Made by a program: the position numbers and the translations under genes | The notes under the pieces: model-generated | What the model saw: only the letters and a program-made list of their open reading frames with translations | Database searches by the model: none | Told to the model about the DNA's origin: nothing | Part shown: positions 6,382-13,540 of the stretch, piece after piece | Layout: the number at the start of each line of letters is the position of its first letter | Position numbering within the stretch: the first letter of the stretch is position 1 | DNA from: CAYXVB01 sp964467785 | Lineage (GTDB): Bacteria > Bdellovibrionota > UBA1018 | Length of the DNA stretch: 15,852 nucleotides | Reading direction: 5' to 3' | NCBI GenBank assembly: GCA_964467785.1 | Contig: CAYXVB010000077.1 | Location: forward strand, 1 to 15,852

Positions 6382-7065
6382 TCAGTTTGAGCCAATCAGA
6401 AGCATGTCTTCTGGCAGAGGCGCCTCGAACCGAACCGCCTCTTTCGTCATCGGATGCTCGAACTCGATCACGGACGAGTGCAACGCCGGCCGCAAGAACG
6501 AATCCGCGGGCGCGCCGTATTTGCGGTCGCCCACGAGAGGATGCTTTTCATAGGCGCTCTGCGCCCGAATCTGATGGGAGCGCCCGGTTTCCAGCTCGAA
6601 CTCAGACAAGGTCACGGGACGGCCTTCCCAGGAAGTCCAGCGGATCGGCCGGACCCGCAAGACCGCGGCTTTGGCGCCCTTGCGGCCCGCAGGCACGACG
6701 GAGGTGATGTTTCGAGCTTCGTCTTTGAAAAGAGAGTGTTCCCAGCGCTCTTCCCGCTCGAGGCGCCCGTGGATCCAGGCCAGATAGGTTCGCTTGAGTT
6801 GCCCCTCTTGCAGCTGGCGAGTGAGTCGCTCGGCGGCTTTGGTCCGCTTGGCGATGACCATCGCGCCCGAGGTGTTACGGTCCAGTCGATGCACCAGGCC
6901 GACGTAATTGCGGCCCACATGGGCGCGGGCCCAGTCGACGAGGTTGATGTCGCCGGTGATCTCCCCCTGGCTCAAAAGGCCCGCGGGCTTAGACAGGACG
7001 ATGAGGTGCGTGTCCTCAAAGAGGATCCGGGGCACGAGGGATTTCGGGACGTGGGCGCTATTCAT
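6382..7065 (-). CDS. RluA-family RNA pseudouridine synthase (second copy)
   Basis: 227 residues, ATG start at 7065. The signature HRLDRNTSG lies at 59-67 with presumed catalytic Asp62; other family blocks are LIVLSKPAGLLSQG (21-34), the KRTYLAWIHG strand, LETGRSHQIRAQSA and HPLVGDRKYGAP. No S4 domain is present. It resembles the short RluA/TruC-type enzymes and is diverged from the copy at 910-1623 (HRIDRETSG there), so the two presumably modify different sites. It starts 12 bases after the stop of the metallopeptidase lipoprotein gene and is likely expressed with it, although the functional link is not obvious. The ribosome site is weak. Confidence 0.92.
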   Translation of the reverse strand: MNSAHVPKSLVPRILFEDTHLIVLSKPAGLLSQGEITGDINLVDWARAHVGRNYVGLVHRLDRNTSGAMVIAKRTKAAERLTRQLQEGQLKRTYLAWIHGRLEREERWEHSLFKDEARNITSVVPAGRKGAKAAVLRVRPIRWTSWEGRPVTLSEFELETGRSHQIRAQSAYEKHPLVGDRKYGAPADSFLRPALHSSVIEFEHPMTKEAVRFEAPLPEDMLLIGSN

Positions 7066-7077
7066 GAGTGGACTTCG

Positions 7078-7893
7078 TCAGGGCGTGTAGCTGTAGATGC
7101 AGTTGGCGCGTCCTTGGTCGTTGCCTGTGAGCGCGCGTTTGGATTCTCCATACCCTGAAGAGTTGAAAGTGAAAACAGGAGCCATCACTGCGGCCGAATA
7201 ATCCGTGCTGGCGCCGCAGAGTGGCGTGCCCGAACCGGGCGACGACTGCTCGCAGCTGTGATTGAGGCCAAGCAGGTGCCCGAATTCATGCAGAATGATG
7301 GTCTGGAGGTCGGGGACCTTTTTTCCGGAGACCCAGAAGCTCTGGTAGTTGAATTCGATGATCGCCATGTTGAAGAGCGGCAAGGGGGAGCCCGCTCCTT
7401 TGCAGAACGTGGTCAGCGCCATCGCGTTGGGTTGGGACGGATAGGGCCATACCCCTAATTTGTAGAGCACGACCTGCGAGCTGAATGCGCCAGTCGACTC
7501 CGTCACGATGCTCTGCGAGCAGACATAGGTGGAGTTGGGACGAGAGGTGGATACCTGTCGGGGGTTGGCCGTCGTGCCGAAGTCGATCGGGCTTAGGCCT
7601 AGCGTTTGCGCGTAGAAGCTGTTCCAGGTGCTCGCCGCCTGGATGATCTCCGACATCTCTTCCGCGGTAAAATCCCCGGTATGGAAGGCGATCGGCACGG
7701 GGGGCGCCTTCCAGCGTCCGCTGAGGGTGCCCACTTGGTCATCCGGGAGGGTGCACGTGCTCACCAAGCCAGCGCCTTTGCGCGCGCAGCCCGACAGCTG
7801 GCCGATAGCCAAGCACAGGACTAGGACCGCGCCTAGCTTGGCCTGCGCTGCGAACCTGGATCGTGTTTGATTCGGTTTTTGTTCCCCGGTCAA
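7078..7893 (-). CDS. Matrixin-like zinc metallopeptidase lipoprotein
   Basis: 271 residues. The zinc-binding motif HEFGHLLGLNH is at 202-212 (ligands His202, His206, His212, catalytic Glu203), the metzincin HExGHxxGxxH pattern, with a likely Met-turn at VMAPV (Met237). The N-terminus is a lipoprotein signal: RFAAQAKLGAVLVLCLAIGQLSGC with lipobox LSGC and lipidated Cys36, so the mature enzyme (about 236 residues, hardly more than the catalytic domain) should be anchored on a membrane surface. No propeptide or cysteine switch is recognisable. Several Cys in the mature part could form disulfides. TTG start at 7893 with AGGGAAAG upstream; no in-frame ATG precedes the signal peptide. Substrate unknown; surface or periplasmic proteolysis is inferred. 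Confidence 0.9.
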   Translation of the reverse strand: MTGEQKPNQTRSRFAAQAKLGAVLVLCLAIGQLSGCARKGAGLVSTCTLPDDQVGTLSGRWKAPPVPIAFHTGDFTAEEMSEIIQAASTWNSFYAQTLGLSPIDFGTTANPRQVSTSRPNSTYVCSQSIVTESTGAFSSQVVLYKLGVWPYPSQPNAMALTTFCKGAGSPLPLFNMAIIEFNYQSFWVSGKKVPDLQTIILHEFGHLLGLNHSCEQSSPGSGTPLCGASTDYSAAVMAPVFTFNSSGYGESKRALTGNDQGRANCIYSYTP

Positions 7894-7963
7894 TTTTGGT
7901 CTTTCCCTGTTCGGACCTCGCGCGCGCCTAGGATCGTGGCCCGCACATCTGGACTTATCGAAT

Positions 7964-7991
7964 AGTGTAGCATGTTTATTTAGTAAATCAG
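7964..7991 (-). promoter_or_regulatory. Possible extended -10 promoter for the metallopeptidase lipoprotein gene
   Basis: Read on the minus strand, TGC-TACACT (hexamer at 7964-7969) forms an extended -10 element; 16 bases upstream is CTGATT (7986-7991), a poor -35. The surrounding DNA is locally AT-rich within the 172-base gap between comEC and this gene. It would give a leader of about 65 bases. Confidence 0.35.
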
Positions 7992-8013
7992 GCCTGCGGC
8001 CCCAGCGGCGGAT

Positions 8014-8029
8014 GTGTCTCGAGTGACAC
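8014..8029. repeat. Short inverted repeat between comEC and the lipoprotein gene
   Basis: GTGTC (8014-8018) and GACAC (8025-8029) flank a 6-base centre. It lies about 37 bases past the comEC stop and upstream of the possible promoter. There is no T-run on either side, so it is not a clear terminator; it could be an operator-like site or chance. Confidence 0.25.
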
Positions 8030-8065
8030 GCCTGAACGGGCGCGCCTGATCGCCAGATTTCCGAT

Positions 8066-10156
8066 TTAAGGCGAAGGCGAGCCCAGGGCTCCGTTTCGGT
8101 CCGTCCTACGGAGCTTCACGCCTTCTTCGTGGCCAATTTCAAGGACTCTCTCCAGGATCATCGGATGGGGATGCCCGTAGCGGTTTCCCGCGCCGGCTGA
8201 GATCCAGATCTCGCTCGGATGGAGCAGGCGCAAGGTCTCCGGGGCGGAGGAGGTTCTTGAACCATGATGACCCAACTTGAAGATCCGGTGCGGATACCTA
8301 TTCCAACCCTGGTCGAGGGCCCAGCGCACGAACCGCGGTTCGTCCCGGACGGATGCATCTCCGGTGCTCAGATAGCTGCCGACGCGGATGCCGCGGCTGA
8401 CCAGGGGCACCAGATAAGCGCTCATGCGCGCGTTGGCTTTGGAGGAGACGGTCCGTTCCGCGGGGTGAAGAACCGGAATGGGAACGCATCCGGTGCCTGC
8501 GCGAACGCCCAATGAGCGCAGGGAGTTTGCGAGAGTCTGACCCCGTCCCGACGCCTCCTCAGCCGGCGAGAGTTCCACGCAGCCAATCGGAACCAGGCGG
8601 GCCAGGTCGAGAAGGCCGCCAGAGTGATCCTGATCGAGATGCGTCAACGCCACCCAGTCCAGGTGCGTGCGGCTCTCTGATGCGAGAAGCGCGATCCACT
8701 TCTCCGGGCGAAGCGCGCCCGGCGGCCCTGTATCGATGAGACCTGTCTGCTCCGAACGCACCCAAGCCGCATCGCCCTGGCCGACGTCAAGCTGGAGGAC
8801 TTCGCTGGATCTCGGAGTGGGGATGAGTGTCGCGCCGAAGGCGGTCAGCGCGACGCCAAGCGCGCCCCACTTCAGCGAAGCATATCCGGTCCGCGGTCTT
8901 TCAGTTGCGGATCCAAATGCGGCAATCAGGGCTCCTCCGCCGGCTCCCACGAGCAGTGCCCAGTGCGGAATCAGCCAGAGCGCGGACGCCTTGAGCGTAA
9001 ACGCAAGCATACCCTCAAGCGCCAGGCTAGAGACGCGGAGCAACTCCGGTACGGCCGCTATCGGAAGCAGCGAATCGAAGAACAGCAGGGGATAGAGAAA
9101 ACTGCAGAATAGGGGCAGCGTGACCAGACTCAAGATCGGTGTGAGTGGAGCGCAGAGACCGGTAACCCAGGCTTCGAGCACCGCCGTCGCAACCCAGGAT
9201 CTTACGGCCATCCGGGCGTGCGTTCGAAACGGAGAAGCGCGCGGTCCGTCCCATGCCGTCAGGGCGCCTCCCACCGCGAGCGCGTAAATCCAACGTCCTG
9301 AGTGCAACGTGAGCGCTTCGCCTCGATACCAACCGATCAGAAGGTCCAGAGAGAGCGACAGCGTGAGCGGGGCGTAACGACGGAACCGAAGACCCAGGCT
9401 TTCCGCCACCGAGCGCATGGAGATCACCAGCCACGGTCGCAGGAGTCCGAGGCGAAATCCGGCGAGCGCCCACGCAAGCATCGTCCAGAGCCAGGCTGAG
9501 GCTTCGGAAAAGGCGCGTGACCGGCGTGGGGACAAGCCGAACAGCGAGGCGATCCGAAACACGAAGCCCAGCCAGATCCGATGGATCGCATAGATATGGA
9601 CCCCGGCTGCGGTGGCCAAGTGAACGAAGCCCAGAAGCCGGTAGATTCCAAGAGGCGAGCCCGGGATCGCTTGTTGAAGCAGGAGCGCCCGGAACACGCC
9701 GGTTGGATCCGCGCGCTCAAGCCGTTGGCCGACGCGCTCGCGCCAACGTTCGAGTTTGAGCCAGATTTTCTCCCGTAAAAGCCGGCGGAGTCGCGTGTCC
9801 CGATCGGGGACCGTAGGTCTCGCGTGAAGCTCCCGGATCTCCTCCGAGATTCGCAGGATCTTAGGGGGATCTTGAGGCAGATTATGCGGGAAGGAGCTCA
9901 CCCGTTCTCGAAGCTTCACCTCGAGGCACTCCCGTTCCGAGGGGCGGGAGTCGAGCCAGGACGACCAAAGCGCCTTGGAAAAGCAGAGCTTGCTGCCAGA
10001 AACGGTGCTGGCCTCCGCCCAGCAGCGGTCCGATCCGGTTCGGCGAACTGGACTCCAACCCAGACAGCGCGTCTCGGAGTGAGCGAGGTCGGGCCATACC
10101 GAAGCGGCCAGAGAGAGGAGGAGGGTAATCAGAAGAAATTGGCCAGCCCGTCCCAT
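8066..10156 (-). CDS. comEC: ComEC/Rec2 family DNA-uptake channel
   Basis: 696 residues, inner-membrane protein that moves single-stranded DNA into the cytoplasm in natural transformation. An N-terminal hydrophobic segment (6-20) is followed by a Cys-rich soluble part (possible OB region). The Competence domain begins near GFVHLATAAGVHIYAI (176-191), the counterpart of HLLAVSGLHV, with many hydrophobic segments to about 445. The C-terminal metallo-beta-lactamase-like domain shows DVGQGDA (457-463), THLDQDHSGG (505-514), STGD (597-600), GHHGSRTSS (629-637) and NRYGHPHP (658-665), all typical of ComEC. The ATG at 10156 is chosen because upstream sequence is antisense to the J-domain gene; no good ribosome site is visible, and TATTTT at 10164-10169 (minus) would allow a leaderless transcript. 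Slightly short but apparently intact. Confidence 0.92.
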   Translation of the reverse strand: MGRAGQFLLITLLLSLAASVWPDLAHSETRCLGWSPVRRTGSDRCWAEASTVSGSKLCFSKALWSSWLDSRPSERECLEVKLRERVSSFPHNLPQDPPKILRISEEIRELHARPTVPDRDTRLRRLLREKIWLKLERWRERVGQRLERADPTGVFRALLLQQAIPGSPLGIYRLLGFVHLATAAGVHIYAIHRIWLGFVFRIASLFGLSPRRSRAFSEASAWLWTMLAWALAGFRLGLLRPWLVISMRSVAESLGLRFRRYAPLTLSLSLDLLIGWYRGEALTLHSGRWIYALAVGGALTAWDGPRASPFRTHARMAVRSWVATAVLEAWVTGLCAPLTPILSLVTLPLFCSFLYPLLFFDSLLPIAAVPELLRVSSLALEGMLAFTLKASALWLIPHWALLVGAGGGALIAAFGSATERPRTGYASLKWGALGVALTAFGATLIPTPRSSEVLQLDVGQGDAAWVRSEQTGLIDTGPPGALRPEKWIALLASESRTHLDWVALTHLDQDHSGGLLDLARLVPIGCVELSPAEEASGRGQTLANSLRSLGVRAGTGCVPIPVLHPAERTVSSKANARMSAYLVPLVSRGIRVGSYLSTGDASVRDEPRFVRWALDQGWNRYPHRIFKLGHHGSRTSSAPETLRLLHPSEIWISAGAGNRYGHPHPMILERVLEIGHEEGVKLRRTDRNGALGSPSP

Positions 10157-10177
10157 CTTTGGCAAAATAGAGGGGCG

Positions 10178-10639
10178 ATGGAAACTCAGGGTCAGACCAA
10201 AAATCTTTTTGTTCTGTTGCAGCTTGGCATCCTCGGCGTGCTCGTTTTGGCCGTCATTCTGCGCGCCGCCCGTCGGGACAGCTCCTCGAACTTTGCCGTG
10301 CGCGAGGCGGACCGCGAGCCCCGTAAGGACGCGAAGGGATCTGGAGGCGGGTCGACCCCCGCGCTCGGGCACACGCAAGACAAAGCCAGCGAAAAACCGG
10401 AACGCGCCCGCCCCGCGCAGCTGGAGGGAATCCGACTCGACGCCCCGCCGCACGTCATCTTGGGTGTTGCGCTCGACGCTTCCCGCAGCGAGATCCAGAA
10501 GGCGTATCGCGACCAGATGAAGCGTTACCATCCGGATCTCGTCGGACGCCCGGGCTCGCGCGAATGGCAGGACGCGCAGAGGATCGCGGAGGCGATCAAT
10601 CGGGCCAAGGACGAGATGCTCAAGCGCACCCGGCTTTAA
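10178..10639 (+). CDS. Small membrane-anchored J-domain (DnaJ-like) protein
   Basis: 153 residues. Residues 8-30 form one transmembrane helix; residues 31-85 are charged, Gly/Pro-containing linker; residues 91-150 are a J domain with HVILGVALDASRSEIQKAYR and the essential HPD at 118-120, which stimulates DnaK-type ATPases. It lacks the G/F, zinc-finger and substrate-binding parts of DnaJ, so it should recruit Hsp70 to the inner-membrane face, in the manner of DjlA/DjlB-like proteins. ATG at 10178 with AGGGG directly upstream; a longer in-frame extension to 9824 is antisense to comEC and not supported. It starts 21 bases from the divergent comEC start and its last 4 bases overlap the convergent end of comM. 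Confidence 0.9.
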   Translation: METQGQTKNLFVLLQLGILGVLVLAVILRAARRDSSSNFAVREADREPRKDAKGSGGGSTPALGHTQDKASEKPERARPAQLEGIRLDAPPHVILGVALDASRSEIQKAYRDQMKRYHPDLVGRPGSREWQDAQRIAEAINRAKDEMLKRTRL

Positions 10640-12234
10640 CTCGGCATCATGCGGTAGCATGCCGCCTCGGTAAAATGCTCGATGCGCGGGAGTCCGCCGG
10701 GAGTTCCGTCCCAGGCCGCCAGCGTCAGCGCCAGTCGCGCCAGTTTGTGACGGAATCGGAGGTTCGGCGCGCGGGCCCGGAGCAAGGGAGAGAATTCGAC
10801 GGGATGATCGTTGAAGATCCGCTCGATCCCATCGGCCGCGAGCAGGCCGGGAGCCTCTCCCCAGCGTTCTAGGAGCGTCGCGCGCGCCGCTTTCACCCGC
10901 CCCCGGAGCGCGCGCAAGTGTCCCGGCGCTCCGACGCCGCTTGCAGAAAGTTTTTCCGGCAGGAGCTGGAATATCAGATCGATGCGATCCAGAATAGGGC
11001 CTGAAAGACGCTCCAAATAGGCTGATCGCGCGGCGGGTTTACATTCGCAGATCCAACATCGTGACTCTGCCGTTCGCGTGCCTGCGGCCAGGGCAGGAGG
11101 GAGGACCTTGTTGCGGGGCCAGCCGCCGCAAGCGCAGAGATTGCCGTTCGCGATCAGAGTGAAGGAGGCCGGCAGCTCCACCGTGCCGTTTACGCGAGTG
11201 AGTGTGACCTTTCGTCTTTCGAGAGGTTCGCGCAGGGATTCGCGCGCATCGCGGGGCCACTCCGGAAGCTCGTCGGCCAAGAGCAGCCCGCCGTGCGCCA
11301 TGGAGCATTCACCCGGGCGGACGAGCGAGGAGGTCACCCGGCCGAAGAGTGCCTGCGGCCGGACTTGCGCGCCCACGCGCCTTACCGGTGCCTGGTACGG
11401 CAGAATTTCGGGCGTGGGATGAGACAGTTCCGCGAGCAGGAGACGTTGTAAGCGGGCGCGTGCGTCCATTTGCGGTTCGAGCCTCGCGCGCCATTCCAAA
11501 GCATGGGTCTTGCCCACGCCCCGCGGGCCGAGAATCAGCAGATGATGGAGTCCGGCCGCGCTCAGAGCCACGACCCGCTCCAGTGATGGCGAGAGGGGGA
11601 GGAGGTTTTCTGCCGCTTCGATCTCAAAAGGCGCTGTTTCATGCCCGAGATCGACGCCTAACGATTCCGCAGCGGGGATTTTTCCGTGTGAAAAGGCCGC
11701 ACAAAGCTTAACCGCTTCCCGGAGACTGCTTGCGGGGAGGAGAATGGGAGCTTGGCCGAGAAGGTCTCCACCCTGGGTCAGCAGCTCGTGGGCGTTCCTG
11801 AGCGCGGGAAGGTCATCGCGAGCGCAGACGAGTGCTTTGACTCCGGCCTGCCAGGCGGAAGCATAGACTCGAAGTCCGTAGCCTACCGCCTTCAATCCGC
11901 CGTCTAGGCCCAGCTCGCCCCAGGCCGCGATCATCGGACCGGGGTCCTGATCCCGACTCATGGACTGGATCACCGCGAGCGCCATGCCCAAATCCAGTCC
12001 AGTGCCGTGTTTTCGGATGCTGGCCGGTGAGAGGTTGATGACCACGCGCCGTTTGGGAAACTCGAAACCCGAGGACTCGATCGCGGCCCGGACGCGCTCC
12101 TTGGCCTCCGCGACTTCCGGCGCAGGAAGCCCAATAATGTGGAAGGCGGGAAGACCGCGGGCAGTAGCCACTTCGATTTTCTGAAGGATCGGCTCGGGTT
12201 CGGTGGGAAGCGGGGCGGCGATTTCGAATTTCAT
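10636..12234 (-). CDS. comM: ComM/YifB family AAA+ ATPase (Mg-chelatase-like)
   Basis: 532 residues. ComM is a hexameric helicase that promotes branch migration and integration of transformed DNA; the family is often annotated as magnesium chelatase-like. The N-terminal domain has ARGLPAFHIIGLPAPEVAEAKERVRAA and FPKRRVVINLSPASIRKHG, as in ComM (lon-protease-like fold). The AAA+ core has Walker A GPRGVGKT (236-243; family usually GPPGSGKT), Walker B GGLLLADELPEW (315-326), the Cys set CACG ... CWICEC (367-398) and SGPILDRIDL (411-420). The C-terminal helical domain (FRHKLARLALTLAAWDG) is complete. ATG at 12234; no strong ribosome site seen. Together with comEC it points to DNA uptake and recombination. 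Confidence 0.93.
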   Translation of the reverse strand: MKFEIAAPLPTEPEPILQKIEVATARGLPAFHIIGLPAPEVAEAKERVRAAIESSGFEFPKRRVVINLSPASIRKHGTGLDLGMALAVIQSMSRDQDPGPMIAAWGELGLDGGLKAVGYGLRVYASAWQAGVKALVCARDDLPALRNAHELLTQGGDLLGQAPILLPASSLREAVKLCAAFSHGKIPAAESLGVDLGHETAPFEIEAAENLLPLSPSLERVVALSAAGLHHLLILGPRGVGKTHALEWRARLEPQMDARARLQRLLLAELSHPTPEILPYQAPVRRVGAQVRPQALFGRVTSSLVRPGECSMAHGGLLLADELPEWPRDARESLREPLERRKVTLTRVNGTVELPASFTLIANGNLCACGGWPRNKVLPPALAAGTRTAESRCWICECKPAARSAYLERLSGPILDRIDLIFQLLPEKLSASGVGAPGHLRALRGRVKAARATLLERWGEAPGLLAADGIERIFNDHPVEFSPLLRARAPNLRFRHKLARLALTLAAWDGTPGGLPRIEHFTEAACYRMMPS

Positions 12235-12365
12235 GCGCCAGGCGGGTGCAGCCAGTGTTCCGCGAAAGGTGCGTATTTTGCGCGTCCGGCGGCTGATTGC
12301 CGGATCTTACGGCGGATCCTGGACCCTACTTGCCGTGGAAGATCGCGCCGTCAAGCGCCTCGTCA

Positions 12366-12393
12366 TTGTCCAAAGCTTAGTCAGACCTACACT
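12366..12393 (+). promoter_or_regulatory. Possible sigma-70-type promoter for the exported protein gene
   Basis: TTGTCC (12366-12371) and TACACT (12388-12393) are 16 bases apart, each matching 4 of 6 consensus positions. It lies in the 278-base gap between comM and the next gene and would place both leader hairpins inside the transcript. Confidence 0.35.
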
Positions 12394-12444
12394 CTTGAAA
12401 AAGCGCGAAAAACAAAGGCTTCGGCCACGGCATAGGGATTGCTT

Positions 12445-12492
12445 CGATACTCTGCAAAAAGAGAGAGTATCGGCGGCCTTGAGAAAGCCGCC
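12445..12492 (+). promoter_or_regulatory. Two adjoining leader hairpins upstream of the exported protein gene
   Basis: Hairpin one: CGATACTCT (12445-12453) pairs with AGAGTATCG (12464-12472), nine perfect pairs and a 10-base A-rich loop. Hairpin two: GGCGGC (12472-12477) pairs with GCCGCC (12487-12492), 9-base loop. They share base 12472, so they compete at the junction. No T-run follows, so they are not terminators. They end just before AGAGAGAGG and the ATG at 12513: an mRNA-stabilising or translation-controlling leader is inferred. Confidence 0.6.
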
Positions 12493-12512
12493 CTAAGAGA
12501 GAGGTTGGCTTT

Positions 12513-13478
12513 ATGAAGAAGTCTTTTGCCATTTCGGCGATGGTTTCGTGTCTGTTTTCGTTTCCGCTGAACGCTTGGGCGGATACCCAGAACTACTTTT
12601 CCCATCTGGATGCCGCCAATGAGGCCGTCGCGAAAGCCGAGAATTTGCGCGCTCCTTATGCCGTACGAGGAAGCGAGTTGAGCAAGGCGGCGGACAAGAT
12701 TGCCAACAGCGCCCCCTTTGACTGCGGCGAACTTGCCTCACAGCAGTCCCGTACTTCCGAAGCATGCGATACTTACCGGCAAGAGCAGAAGTCCAACTAT
12801 GAGCAGCGCGCGCGCAATAACGTGATTTTGGATCGCGCGAATGCGCTTCTCCAACGGGCCAATTCGGCTCGCGTCGAGGCCGAGAACAAGCTCGCGCATG
12901 CCACGATCGCCGCCGAAAACGCCGACTCTCCGGAGCTGCGACACCTCAGGGGCTTGCAGGACCGCTTGGTTTCCGAAGAAAAGGCCCTCAAGGATTTCGA
13001 TGGGCAGATGAGCGCCAAGGGCCTCCTGGCTCGCGCTTTCGCCAAGCTCAAGGACAAAGCCGTCGACGGTGAACGCAAGTCAATCGCTCAGCGGATCGAG
13101 CAAGCCCGGTACAACTATCTCTCCGCGCTTCGAGTCTTTAAGGATATCCAGCTGGAAAGTCGTGCGGAGCAACTCGCCGTGAGCCTCCCGGAAATTTCCG
13201 AAAAGGTCCTGCTTGCGCAGGACAAATCCGAATGCATTGTTGCGTCAGGTTCGGATAGCACCACTGACCGCGCCATGGGCGAAGTGAAGCAGTGGGCTCG
13301 TGATTTCGTTGACGACCTCACGGTCCGCGAGCGTCATTCCGAAGCTTCGCGCTGCGGCCCGCAAGTGGCCACCGTTTCGCGCGTGGATCGCCGTCCTGGG
13401 TTCTTGCAGGCCGACGCTCCGGCGCCGGTGGAAGACCGCTCGACCTCAGCCGCTTCGGCAGCGGGCAGCGCTCTTTAA
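12513..13478 (+). CDS. Exported Ala-rich helical protein of unknown function
   Basis: 321 residues; I do not recognise the family. A classical signal peptide (MKKSFAISAMVSCLFSFPLNAWA) ends with AWA before Asp24. The mature part is rich in Ala, Glu, Lys and Arg, predicted largely alpha-helical with coiled-coil-like stretches, for example ILDRANALLQRANSARVEAENKL in pieces around residues 105-127 and HLRGLQDRLVSEEKALKDF around 144-162. Four Cys in the mature chain (71, 85, 241, 281) could make two disulfides in the periplasm. The last ~35 residues are Pro/Ala/Ser-rich and probably disordered. AGAGAGAGG upstream is a good ribosome site. It stands alone, behind a structured leader, and is convergent with the flavoprotein gene 62 bases away. 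Confidence 0.85.
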   Translation: MKKSFAISAMVSCLFSFPLNAWADTQNYFSHLDAANEAVAKAENLRAPYAVRGSELSKAADKIANSAPFDCGELASQQSRTSEACDTYRQEQKSNYEQRARNNVILDRANALLQRANSARVEAENKLAHATIAAENADSPELRHLRGLQDRLVSEEKALKDFDGQMSAKGLLARAFAKLKDKAVDGERKSIAQRIEQARYNYLSALRVFKDIQLESRAEQLAVSLPEISEKVLLAQDKSECIVASGSDSTTDRAMGEVKQWARDFVDDLTVRERHSEASRCGPQVATVSRVDRRPGFLQADAPAPVEDRSTSAASAAGSAL

Positions 13479-13540
13479 GACGGGCGTCTTCGCTCAAAGA
13501 GGGTCCCGAATCCAAAGGCGTCAGTCAGTCATGCAGACGG

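Noticed and set aside
9824..10177. Upstream extension of the J-domain gene
   Set aside because: Antisense to comEC, no motif; AGGGG precedes the ATG at 10178 and the transmembrane helix starts right after.
10157..10660. N-terminal extension of comEC by 168 codons
   Set aside because: It would be antisense to the whole J-domain gene, has no ComEC-like sequence, and the hydrophobic start at 10156 is a natural N-terminus.
12139..12496. Plus-strand open frames of 97-98 codons upstream of the exported helical protein
   Set aside because: They begin inside comM antisense sequence or the spacer, run through the leader hairpins and have no ribosome site or protein-like composition.
13477..13490. 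AAGAC/GTCTT hairpin at the end of the exported helical protein gene
   Set aside because: Only five pairs, a 4-base loop and no T-run on either strand; too weak to call a terminator.
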